Below the pieces are notes generated by a model. The model searched no databases. It saw only the letters and a program-made list of their open reading frames with translations, and was not told where the DNA came from. Of a DNA stretch of 64,000 bases, positions 31,137 through 57,570 are shown in pieces. The translations under genes and the position numbers were made by a program. This stretch comes from Piscicola geometra (Eukaryota > Annelida > Clitellata > Hirudinida > Piscicolidae), in assembly GCA_943735955.1 (NCBI GenBank), contig OX030971.1:837768-901767 (forward strand), given 5' to 3'. The number at the start of each line of letters is the position of its first letter. Positions within the stretch are counted from its first letter, which is position 1.

Positions 31137-31630
31137 CTGGAATGGTCCAAATATTTTGATTTTTTGGTTTTTGTTGTTGTTTTGGGTATTTAAATCAATT
31201 CTTTCAATTTTATTATTCATCAATGTCTTAAAACTCCCAAAAGGTGGAAGAGTGGATAGAGGGATTGAGTTGGTGAAGCGATGATTTTGAAAAATATAAT
31301 TTAAAATTTCATCAAATTTATCTGAATAAAAACGTTAAAAGTGTTTAGAGTGAATTTGTTGAAAAATTAATGTAAAAGTAAGTCAAATATGTAAATGAAC
31401 CGTTAAAATACTTTAAAAAATCTAGCGTTACATTTTTTGTTGATGTTTTATGACGTTTTTATAACAATCTTTTAGATTTTTAAACTGTTTAGCTGATTGA
31501 AAAAAGAGTTTGAACGAATAGTTAATTGGTCGAATATTTAATTAACCAAGTAGTTAATTTACCGAATAGTTAATTGAGTAACAACATCAAGTTTAAACGC
31601 CGAATTTAAAAGATAAGAGTTCCCTACAAC

Positions 31631-37004
<5,374 letters not shown>

Positions 37005-37617
37005 GTTTTTGAAGAATTTACAGTGGAAGAAACATTTTATCTCATTTTTTAAAATTGAAAATAATTTTTTATGAAATAAAATAAAAGCTGATCTCACAAA
37101 AGCATTTGTGTTCAACCCGTCAAAGTTCGTAAGTGATTTTTTGACCCAATTTTTGGACATTCCAAATACGGTGTATAAGACGCACCTTGGATTTGTTAAT
37201 TGAGAATGCTCGCCTCACAATATTTTTTGTTTTTCAGATTCTTCGTTTATTCGCTTTGGAAGAAGAAAAGCTTTAATTCAATTTATTCATCCAATAGAGT
37301 TGTGAAACTTTTATTTTGCTTTAAAAGTTTAGATTAATTTTTATTATAGGTATAATTTATTTATTTATTTATTTAAAATAGTGCCGGTGTATCCACAAGC
37401 TTAACGTAAAGAGCAAGAAAATTTGAAAACTTTTATATAGCTTTTTCAAAACATTTTTCAAATAATACTTCATTAAAATGTTTAAAACTTTTATTTCTCT
37501 TTTTTAAAAAACATTCTGTTAATAATCACCTTAAATAAAAATACTAAGTATTCAATGACGGTCAGTTATTAATGGTTGTTTAATTGTTACAGCCCCAAAC
37601 ATGAGTTTGCAAAAATA

Positions 37618-38261
37618 TCATTCAGCCTCGTCTTTTTGACCTTTTTTACCTTTTTTGCCTTGGGAAAAAATTCTTCTACACCTGGAATATTATATTAAAA
37701 GAATTTTAATCTAAAATTAAAAACCTGTTAAAAACGAAACATCAAAGCTTTTGAAAAATACATATTTGACAAATAAATATTTGACAAATAAATATTTGAA
37801 AAATACATATTTGACAAATAAATATTTGACAAATAAATATTTGAGTCTAACTTGAAGACGATGATGAGAAAAAGGAGGATGATAATAAAAATGCCGATTG
37901 TTTTTATCAGCATTGGGTTGAGGAGTTCTGGAACCAAGATTAAAGAATGCGATTCAACCATTTGTAAAATTCAAATCAAATTCAACTACTTTAAATCAAA
38001 AACTAACTAAAAAATGTTACATATTTCACCACGAAATGATACAAATGTCTTCAAAAGTTCTTCAACTTACTCGTGTGCCCAAAAATCTCCACATCATTGG
38101 CAGCCAACTGCTGGCCTGTAGCGTGGATCTCAACAAAACGGAAGGTTTCCCTGGAGGAGCAGGGAATTATTTTGTAAATGATGTCCTTAAACCGGCCACA
38201 CATGAATCCGTCCACCCCGTTGGAACCTAGCAGAGAGACGTTCGTTTCACATCTGTCCATT
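37618..38261 (-). pseudogene. 5'-truncated FTP-TM gene end (unit B antisense)
   Basis: Exons 38261-38071 (FTP C-half), 37927-37852 (TM) and 37681-37618 (tail), all open. The donor after the FTP exon is GTAAGT here, versus GTATGT in A and C. The upstream exons are missing at the duplication junction. Confidence 0.78.
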
Positions 38262-38368
38262 CTGGAATGATCCAAATATTTTGATTTTTTGGTTTTTGTT
38301 GTTGTTTTGGGTATTTAAATCAATTCTTTCAATTTTATTATTCATCAATGTCTTAAAACTCCCAAAAG

Positions 38369-40191
38369 GTGGAAGAAAATGTAGAAGCAAAACCTAGTAT
38401 TCAAAAACAGCAAGTAGTTACACCTAAGGCCGTTCAGACTCCCACAAAACCAAGCCAACTGGACGAGAAAGACCCGAACGATGAAACTGAAAATGACGAT
38501 TCAAGTTCTGATTCGGAACCCAAGCAGGCAAGTCCCAGCAAAGCTGATGATTCATCTCCAAGCGATGCCTCAAGAAAACAGAAAGGTTTTCCCGATCGTA
38601 TTGGTCCCCAAAGTTATAGGTCCGAACCGAGAAGAAGTTCGCTTCCAACTCTGGTATTCCGACGACAGTCCGACATTAACCGCCAATTGCACCAAGCTCA
38701 ACCGATCAACTTCACAGCGCCGCAAAGCTCGGCAGCTCGTCAAGATGAGTTCAAAACGGACTTGAAATTGCAACGACAATTCCATTATTACCAGGAGTAC
38801 CAAAAGCAGTTATCCGATTACTTCAAGTTGCAAAAACCAACTGTTGCCAGTCTATTGGAGCAAATGAACGCACCTTATGCCGTCAAGCCGAAACAAACAC
38901 AACAAAAAAAAGATGAAGATACTTCTAGCTCTGTCTCCTCCTTTTCATTAGCTGTGACCAAAAATGAAAAGAGAAAAGATGCTGTAGACAAAATAAAAGA
39001 AGAGGAGAGAAGAAGAGAAGAGGAAAAAAGAAAAAAAGATGAGAGAAGAAGTGAAGAAGAAAAAAGAAAAGAAGATGAGAGAAGAAGAGAAGAAGAAAAA
39101 AGAAAAGAAGATGAAAGAAGAAGAGAAGATGAGAGAAGAAAAGAAGAAGAAAGAAAAAAAGAAGATGAAAGAAGAAGAGAAGATGAAAAAAGAGAAGAAG
39201 AGGAAAGAAGAAGAGAAGATAAAATAAGAAAAGAAGAGGAAAAAATAAGAAAAAAAAAGAAAGAAGAAGAAAAGAAGAAATAAGAAAAAAAGAAATAAGA
39301 AAAAAAGAAATAAGAAAAGAAGAAATAAGAAAAGAAGAAATAAGAAACAAAAAGTCAACTAAAAAACCGTCGCTTTCTTCTCTTCTTTTCAGAGATGGTC
39401 CCAAAAAAAAAGATTCTTCTCCTTCCCTATCATCCTCGGCCCAACATGATTTAAATAGAAAAAAATTAATCGAAAAAGACAAAAAAAGAAATGAATACCA
39501 CAAAAAGTTTGTTTCAAAACCAATTCAAAAACCGCCTCACCCAACGCACACCAAAGAGAACCGAAAGTTTCCAGATCTTTCAAGCTCTACCTCCTCCTCA
39601 TCTTCCAATAAAAACGTGAAAGATGATTTCATCAAAAATAGGAAAAAATTAAATAAACTAAATCCGGCTGAAAAGAAAAAAAGATATGAAAAAGCGATGA
39701 AGAAGCGCCTAGGGGCAACTTCCCGAAATGTTCCTTCCAAGAAGAAAAGCATTTTCAGTTCCTCTTCTTTATCCGCTGCAAAAGGTAAAAAGAGAAAGTT
39801 CTTGGAGAAGGATGTCGATGAACAAAAAACCAAAAAAACAAGCAAGAAAAAAAATCAAGAAAACAAAAATAGACTTAAAGAGAACAAAAAAGAAAAAGAC
39901 GTGAAAGAGGCTAGAAACAAAAACCTGACGAGAAAACACAAGGAACATGAGAACAAAGAGAGGAATAAACAAAAAGAAAAACTAGATCACAAAGGAGCAA
40001 GGCACAAACTCAAAAATGATAAAACTAGAAAAAAACAAAAAAGCGAAATATCATCTGGAAAGAGAAAAAAAGATGGGACAAACGTAGAAAAAGGGTCGAA
40101 CAATACAAATGAAGATAAAATTAAAAACAAAAAACCAGAAAAAAAAATCTTTAAAAAATTAATTTCATTGTTCGTAACAGAAAAAAATTAG
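38369..40191 (+). pseudogene. tail-exon fragment of the FTP receptor (partial unit B')
   Basis: The junction at ~38,375 joins the unit's 5' flank straight into the middle of the tail exon, removing signal, FTP, stalk, TM and the first ~370 tail residues. It reads the Ser/Pro/Arg segment and the Glu/Arg helix to a stop near 39,283, after which a locally amplified GAAATAAGAAAA motif destroys the frame. The last part (39,616-40,191) is open again. Confidence 0.85.
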
Positions 40192-40798
40192 GTCTTTGAA
40201 GAATTTACAGTGGAAGAAACATTTTATTTTCTTTTTTTTAATTGAAAATAATTTTTTATGAAATAAAATAAAAGCTGATCTCACAAAAGCATTTGTGTTC
40301 AACCCGTCAAAGTTCGTAAGTTATTTTTTGACCCAATTTCGGACATTCCAGATACGGTGTATAAGACGCACCTTGGATTTGTTGATTGAGAATGCTCGCC
40401 TCATAATATTTTTTGTTTTTCAGATTCTTCGTTTATTCGCTTTGGAAGAAGAAAAGTTTTAATTCAATTTATTCATCCAATAGAGTTGTGAAACTTTTTT
40501 TTTGCTTAAAAGTTTAGATTAATTTTTATTATGATTATAATTTATTTATTTATTTAAAATAGCGCCGGTGTCTCCACAAGCTTAACGTAAAGAGCAAGAA
40601 AATTTGAAAACTTTTATATAGCTTTTTCAAAACATTTTTCAAATAATACTTCATTAAAATGTTTAAAACTTTTATTTCTCTTTTTTAAAAAACATTCTGT
40701 TAATAATCACCTTAAATAAAAATACTAAGTGTTCAATGACGGTCAGTTAATAATGGTTGTTTAATTGTTACAGCCCCAAACTTGAGTTCGCAAAAATA

Positions 40799-41473
40799 TC
40801 ATTCAGCCTCGTCTTTTTGACCTTTTTTACCTTTTTTGCCTTGGGAAAAAATTCTTCTACACCTGGAATATTATATTAAAAGAATTTTAATCTAAAATTA
40901 AAAACCTGTTAAAAACGTAACATCAAATCTTTTGAAAAATACATATTTGACAAATAAATATTTGACAAATAAATATTTGAAAAATACATATTTGACAAAT
41001 ACATATTTGACAAATAAATATTTGAGAAATAAATATTTGAGTCTAACTTGAAGACGATGATGAGAAAAAGGAGGATGATAATAAAAATGCCGATTGTTTT
41101 TATCAGCATCGGGTTGAGGAGTTCTGGAACCAAGATTAAGGAATGCGATTTAACCTTTTTTTTTAACTTAAATTTGTAAAATTCAAATCAAATTCAACTA
41201 CTTTAAATCAAAAACTAACTAAAAAATGTTACATATTTTACCACGAAATAATAAAAATGTCTTCAAAAGTTCTACAACATACTCGTGTGCCCAAAAATCT
41301 CCACATCATCAATAGCCAACTGCTGGCCTGTAGCGTGGATCTCAACAAAACGGAAGATTTCCCTGGAGGAGCAAGGAATTATTTTGTAAATGATGTTCTT
41401 AAACCGGCCACACATGAATTCGTCCACCCCGTTGGAACCTAGCAGAGAGACGTTCGTTTCACATCTGTCCATT
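40799..41473 (-). pseudogene. 5'-truncated FTP-TM gene end (unit B' antisense)
   Basis: Exons 41473-41283, 41123-41048 and 40862-40799, splice sites kept. Near-identical to the other antisense copies. Confidence 0.78.
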
Positions 41474-41967
41474 CTGGAATGGTCCAAATATTTTGATTTT
41501 TTGGTTTTTGTTGTTGTTTTGGGTATTTAAATCAATTCTTTCAATTTTATTATTCATCAATGTCTTAAAACTCCCAAAAGGTGGAAGAGTGGATAGAGGG
41601 ATTGAGTTGGTGAAGCGATGATTTTGAAAAATATAATTTAAAATTTCATCAAATTCATCTGAATAAAAACGTTAAAAGTGTTTAGAGTGAAGTTGTTGAA
41701 AAATTAATGTAAAAGTAAGTCAAATATGTAAATGAACCGTTAAAATACTTTAAAAAATCTAGCGTTACATTTTTTGTTGATGTTTTATGACGTTTTTATA
41801 ACAATCTTTTAGATTTTTAAACTGTTTAGCTGATTGAAAAAAGAGTTTGAACGAATAGTTAATTGGTCGAATATTTAATTAACCAAGTAGTTAATTTACC
41901 GAATAGTTAATTGAGTAACAACATCAAGTTTAAACGCCGAATTTAAAAGATAAGAGTTCCCTACAAC

Positions 41968-47069
<5,102 letters not shown>

Positions 47070-47682
47070 GTTTTTGAAGAATTTACAGTGGAAGAAACAT
47101 TTTATCTCATTTTTTAAAATTGAAAATAATTTTTTATGAAATAAAATAAAAGCTGATCTCACAAAAGCATTTGTGTTCAACCCGTCAAAGTTCGTAAGTG
47201 ATTTTTTGACCCAATTTTTGGACATTCCAAATACGGTGTATAAGACGCACCTTGGATTTGTTAATTGAGAATGCTCGCCTCACAATATTTTTTGTTTTTC
47301 AGATTCTTCGTTTATTCGCTTTGGAAGAAGAAAAGCTTTAATTCAATTTATTCATCCAATAGAGTTGTGAAACTTTTATTTTGCTTTAAAAGTTTAGATT
47401 AATTTTTATTATAGGTATAATTTATTTATTTATTTATTTAAAATAGTGCCGGTGTATCCACAAGCTTAACGTAAAGAGCAAGAAAATTTGAAAACTTTTA
47501 TATAGCTTTTTCAAAACATTTTTCAAATAATACTTCATTAAAATGTTTAAAACTTTTATTTCTCTTTTTTAAAAAACATTCTGTTAATAATCACCTTAAA
47601 TAAAAATACTAAGTATTCAATGACGGTCAGTTATTAATGGTTGTTTAATTGTTACAGCCCCAAACATGAGTTTGCAAAAATA

Positions 47683-48326
47683 TCATTCAGCCTCGTCTTT
47701 TTGACCTTTTTTACCTTTTTTGCCTTGGGAAAAAATTCTTCTACACCTGGAATATTATATTAAAAGAATTTTAATCTAAAATTAAAAACCTGTTAAAAAC
47801 GAAACATCAAAGCTTTTGAAAAATACATATTTGACAAATAAATATTTGACAAATAAATATTTGAAAAATACATATTTGACAAATAAATATTTGAGAAATA
47901 AATATTTGAGTCTAACTTGAAGACGATGATGAGAAAAAGGAGGATGATAATGAAAATGCCGATTGTTTTTATCAGCGTTGGGTTGAGGAGTTCTGGAACC
48001 AAGATTAAAGAATGCGATTCAACCATTTGTAAAATTCAAATCAAATTCAACTACTTTAAATCAAAAACTAACTAAAAAATGTTACATATTTTACCACGAA
48101 ATAATACAAATGTCTTCAAAAGTTCTACAACATACTCGTGTGCCCAAAAATCTCCACATCATCAATAGCCAACTGCTGGCCTGTAGCGTGGATCTCAACA
48201 AAACGGAAGGTTTCCCTGGAGGAGCAAGGAATTATTTTGTAAATGATGTCCTTAAACCGGCCACACATGAATTCGTCCACCCCGTTGGAACCTAGCAGAG
48301 AGACGTTCGTTTCACATCTGTCCATT
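47683..48326 (-). pseudogene. 5'-truncated FTP-TM gene end (unit C antisense)
   Basis: Exons 48326-48136, 47992-47917 and 47746-47683. At diagnostic sites (EFMCGR, the GTATGT donor) it matches unit A rather than its neighbour B, which suggests exchange between units. Confidence 0.78.
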
Positions 48327-48820
48327 CTGGAATGGTCCAAATATTTTGATTTTTTGGTTTTTGTTGTTGTTTTGGGTATTTAAATCAATTCTTTCAATTT
48401 TATTATTCATCAATGTCTTAAAACTCCCAAAAGGTGGAAGAGTGGATAGAGGGATTGAGTTGGTGAAGCGATGATTTTGAAAAATATAATTTAAAATTTC
48501 ATCAAATTTATCTGAATAAAAACGTTAAAAGTGTTTAGAGTGAAGTTGTTGAAAAATTAATGTAAAAGTAAGTCAAATATGTAAATGAACCGTTAAAATA
48601 CTTTAAAAAATCTAGCGTTACATTTTTTGTTGATGTTTTATGACGTTTTTATAACAATCTTTTAGATTTTTAAACTGTTTAGCTGATTGAAAAAAGAGTT
48701 TGAACGAATAGTTAATTGGTCGAATATTTAATTAACCAAGTAGTTAATTTACCGAATAGTTAATTGAGTAACAACATCAAGTTTAAACGCCGAATTTAAA
48801 AGATAAGAGTTCCCTACAAC

Positions 48821-53311
<4,491 letters not shown>

Positions 53312-54027
53312 AAAAAAGGTCGAACAATACAAATGAAGATAAAATTAAAAACAAAAAACCAGAAAAAAAAATCTTTAAAAAATTAATTTCATTGTTCGTA
53401 CCAGAAAAAAATTAGGTCTTTGAAGAATTTACAGTGGAAGAAACATTTTATTTTCTTTTTTAAAATTGAAAATAATTTTTTATGAAATAAAATAAAAGCT
53501 GATCTCACAAAAGCATTTGTGTTCAACCCGTCAAAGTTCGTAAGTTATTTTTTGACCCAATTTCGGACATTCCAGATACGGTGTATAAGACGCACCTTGG
53601 ATTTGTTAATTGAGAATGCTCGCCTCACAATATTTTTTGTTTTTCAGATTCTTCGTTTATTCGCTTTGGAAGAAGAAAAGTTTTAATTCAATTTATTCAT
53701 CCAATAGAGTTGTGAAACTTTTATTTTGCTTTAAAAGTTTAGATTAATTTTTATTATAAGTATAATTTATTTATTTATTTATTTAAAATAGCGCCGGTGT
53801 ATCCACAAGCTTAACGTAAAGAGCAAGAAAATTTGAAAACTTTTATATAGCTTTTTCAAAACATTTTTCAAATAATACTTCATTAAAATGTTTAAAACTT
53901 TTATTTCTCTTTTTTAAAAAACATTCTGTTAATAATCACCTTAAATAAAAATACTAAGTATTCAATGACGGTCAGTTATTAATGGTTGTTTAATTGTTAC
54001 AGCCCCAAACATGAGTTTGCAAAAATA

Positions 54028-56698
54028 TCATTCAGCCTCGTCTTTTTGACCTTTTTTACCTTTTTTGCCTTGGGAAAAAATTCTTCTACACCTGGAATAT
54101 TATATTAAAAGAATTTTAATCTAAAATTAAAAACCTGTTAAAAACGAAACATCAAAGCTTTTGAAAAATACATATTTGACAAATAAATATTTGACAAATA
54201 AATATTTGAAAAATACATATTTGAGAAATAAATATTTGACAAATAAATATTTGAGAAATAAATATTTGAGTCTAACTTGAAGACGATGATGAGAAAAAGG
54301 AGGATGATAATGAAAATGCCGATTGTTTTTATCAGCATTGGGTTGAGGAGTTCTGGAACCAAGATTAAAGAATGCGATTCAACCATTTTTTTGAACTTAA
54401 ATTTGTAAAATTCAAATCAAAGTCAACTACTTTAAATCAAAAACTAACTAAAAAATGTTACATATTTTACCACGAAATGATACAAATGTCTTCAAAAGTT
54501 CTACAACTTACTCGTGTGCCCAAAAATCTCCACATCATCAATAGCCAACTGCTGGCCTGTAGCGTGGATCTCAACAAAACGGAAGGTTTCCCTGGAGGAG
54601 CAGGGAATTATTTTGTAAATGATGTCCTTAAACCGGCCACACATGAATCCGTCCACCCCATTGGAACCTAGCAGAGACACGTTCGTTTCACATCTGTCCA
54701 TTCTGGAATGGTCCAAGTATTTTGATTTTTTGGTTGTTGTTGTTGTTTTGGGTATTTAAATTAATTCTTTTTATTAGTTGAATTGTGATTTTTATTCGAA
54801 ATTAAATATACCGATAAATTGTAGTGAAATTAAACATTTATTAAACAGAAAACGGCCTTCACTATAATGCAATTAGGACCTCACCGATAATACAACTAAG
54901 ATCTCACCGATAATACAACTAAGATCTCACCGATAATACAACTAGGACCTCACCAATAATACAAATAGGACCTCACCCATAATACAACTAGGACCTCACC
55001 CATAACACGCAACATGTGCCCTAACTGCTTCTATCAACACATCTTGCCCCATATCCAATTGCCACCAATGTTCCGTAATATCGTCAGTCCAATTCGTTCT
55101 AGATGCACTGTTTGAGCCTTTTAGTCCGTTTAAAGCGTTCGTTCCATCATTTGAGCTAATCGAGGCCGTTACGTTGGTCCAATCGGTCAATTGGTCTTTT
55201 TGGGAGATTTGTTTGGGAATTTCATTGCATTTGTTTTGGAATTTTGAGTCTACACACATAAAAAGTATTCTAACATGGCATGCGTCTGTCAGGCTGTAAT
55301 TAATACGAAATTGAAACAAATAAAATAAACAATAATAATAAATAATCAAAGAAAATAACCATTTAGAGAAACCATAAGTTCTAGATCCGAGACCAAAAGC
55401 ATTTTGGCCCGGGTCGTCAGTTTCAAGTAGCGGTGCAGTTTGTCGGTGGGGCAAGAGACGTTCCGAAGCCGATTCCACTCACGCTGGCCACACACAAAGT
55501 CCTTCGAAGTGGCCGTCTTCTTGAGGATCACCGAGAATTTACATTTTTCCGCCCTGGGGTAGGATGGAACAAGGAATAGAATGTCAAGAAACGTGGTTGA
55601 ATAGTTTAAAAAAATAAATAAAATCTAATAAATAGGTTGTTTTTTTAGAGTTTCGCTAATCAAGACAGTTTAGGTTAGAACTACTAAGCGAGAAGAAAGG
55701 TAGACAAGGAAAGGTAGACAATACAAAGGTAGACACGAAGATATTGACAAAAAAAGATTGAGAAAAAAATAGACAAAGAAAGTAAGACAAAGAAAGGTAG
55801 ACAAAGAAAAGTAGAAAATGCAAATGGGCGTGTACAACCCAATAAAAACGCGGTAAACCAAACCCACCCAGAACAGGCTATCAGTCCTTTCACGACCTCC
55901 ACCACATGGGCCGTTCCCAGATCAACCCTCCACCAATGGTCCGTTTCGTCCATAGTCCATATCGTGTGCGCCCAAGTGTCTTGGTATTCGTCGAAAGCGT
56001 AAAAGACGTCGTTGCCGTATTCCGGGTCGCTCATTTCTACTCGTTTGGTGGTCAGGTTCAAGCGTTCTGGTGGGGGGAGAGGAAGGGGAAGAAGGAAGGG
56101 AGGGAGAAGAGGGGAAAGGGGGAGGAGGAGGAGGAGGGAGAAGGGAGAAGAAGAGGGGAAAGGGAGGGGAAGGAGGAGGGGAGGGGAAGAAGAAGGGGAA
56201 GAAGAAGGGGGAGGGGGAGGGGAGGGGAAGAGAAGGGGGAGAGAAGGGTTGGGGATGAGAAGAGAGGGGAAGAAAGAAAAGAAGGGAAGAGGGAAGGAAC
56301 AGGGAGGGGAGGGGAGGGGAAGAGGAAGAAAGAGAAGGGAGAGGAAGGGGAAGGGGAGGGAGGGGAAGGGGAGGGGAAGAGGAAGGGAGAGGGGAGGAAG
56401 AAGGAAGGGGAGGGGGAGGGGAGGGGAAGGGGAGGGGAGGGAAGGGGAAGGGGAAGGAAAGGAAGAGGAGGGGAAGGGAAAAGGAGGGAGGGGAGGGGGA
56501 GGGGAGGGAAGAGAAGGGGAGAGGAGGGGAAGGAAAGGAGGGGAAGGAAAAAGGAAAAAAATGAGAAGGGGAAGGGAGGGTTTGTTTTGTTTGTTTGGGG
56601 TGAGGCTTTTGGAGATCAATATAACTGTCACCTGTGTGGACTGATTCAGGGAAGCACGCAAAAATACAAGTGTGAAGCAAGTATCTAAAGAGACACAT
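54028..56698 (-). CDS. double-FTP single-pass membrane protein (complete antisense-type gene)
   Basis: Model: 56698-56632, 56066-55868, 55553-55360, 55249-55000, 54702-54512, 54352-54277, 54091-54028; 1,041 nt, 346 residues. Signal peptide MCLFRYLLHTCIFACF.., phase 1. FTP-1: N-half with DHWWRVDLGTAHVVEVV, C-half with HRYLKLTTRAKMLLVSDLEL. FTP-2: N-half with EHWWQLDMGQDVLIEAV and two Asn-x-Thr sites, C-half with FRFVEIHATGQQLAIDDVEI. Each N-half ends in phase 2 just after a Cys, each C-half in phase 1. The 76-nt TM exon encodes TIGIFIIILLFLIIVF. The tail is short and basic (KCRRIFSQGKKGKKGQKDEAE). Exons 5-7 are the parental version of the truncated copies in units A-C. The donor of exon 3 (G|GTTATT) is the weakest site. 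No fucose-binding RGD motif. Confidence 0.78.
54858..55000. repeat. 23-bp minisatellite built on a splice donor
   Basis: Six copies of CTCACC(G/C)ATAATACAACTA(A/G)GA(C/T). On the minus strand each copy repeats GGTGAGGTCC, the donor of exon 4 at 54999, so the array is a multiplication of the exon end. Confidence 0.85.
56070..56570. repeat. 500-bp purine tract (GGGGAAGG-type)
   Basis: Almost uninterrupted A/G on the plus strand, that is, a ~500-nt C/T tract ending at the minus-strand acceptor (CCCACCAG) of the FTP-1 exon. It can adopt triplex (H-DNA) structure in principle. The Pro/Ser/Leu and Gly/Glu/Arg frames are artefacts. Confidence 0.95.
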
Positions 56699-56874
56699 TT
56701 AACTTTAGATTTTTTGTAAATATTTTTCCAAATTTCCTTTAAATTACTAAAGGTGAGTTAAGTTCCAAAGATTTAATAAGATTTATTTAATTGTTTATTT
56801 TGTTGTTTAACAAGCAGAACCAAGGAAATGTAATACGTCATGGAAAATATTACTTCTTTGTTTTATTAGTTTTA

Positions 56875-57490
56875 AAATATTATAAACAAATAATATAAAT
56901 CATTATAAATAATTATAAATAAATAATATAAATAAATAAATAACATAAATAAATAAATAACATAAATAAATAAATAATTATAAATAAATAATATAAATAA
57001 ATAATATAAATAAATAATATAAATAAATAATATAAATAAATAATATAACCAAATAAACAATTCTAAATAAATAATTATAAATAAATAATTATAAATAAAT
57101 AATTATAAATAAATAATTATAAATAAACAATTATAAATAAATAATTATAAATAAATAATTATAAATAAATAATTATAAATAAATAATTATAAATAAATAA
57201 TTATAAATAAATAATTATAAATAAATAATTATAAATAAATAATTATAAAAAAATAATTATAAATAAATAATTATAAATAAATAATTATGAATAAATAATT
57301 ATAAATAAATAATTATAAATAAATCATTATAAATAAATCATTATAAATAAATCATTATAAATAAATCATTATAAATAAATCATTATAAATAAATCATTAT
57401 AAATAAATAATTATAAATAAATAATTATAAATAAATATTATAAATAAATAAATAATTATGAATAAATAATATAAATAAATAATATAATTT
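56875..57490. repeat. AT minisatellite (AATAATTATAAATA / AATAATATAAATA)
   Basis: 13-14-bp units over ~600 bp between the two minus-strand FTP genes. Confidence 0.93.
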
Positions 57491-57570
57491 AACCAGTTTT
57501 ATAAGACTATAAATAAATAATTTAATTTAATTTTAATGTTTCAGAAAAGCGCCCAACGAATTAGTGGTAG

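Noticed and set aside
54858..55000. CRISPR-like short regular repeats
   Set aside because: Direct tandem minisatellite without unique spacers, in a eukaryotic intron. No CRISPR array is expected or seen anywhere in the window.
55684..56688. Pro/Ser/Leu and Gly/Glu/Arg frames of ~210-325 residues across the purine tract
   Set aside because: Polypyrimidine intron sequence; only its distal 199 nt (56066-55868) is the FTP-1 N-half exon.
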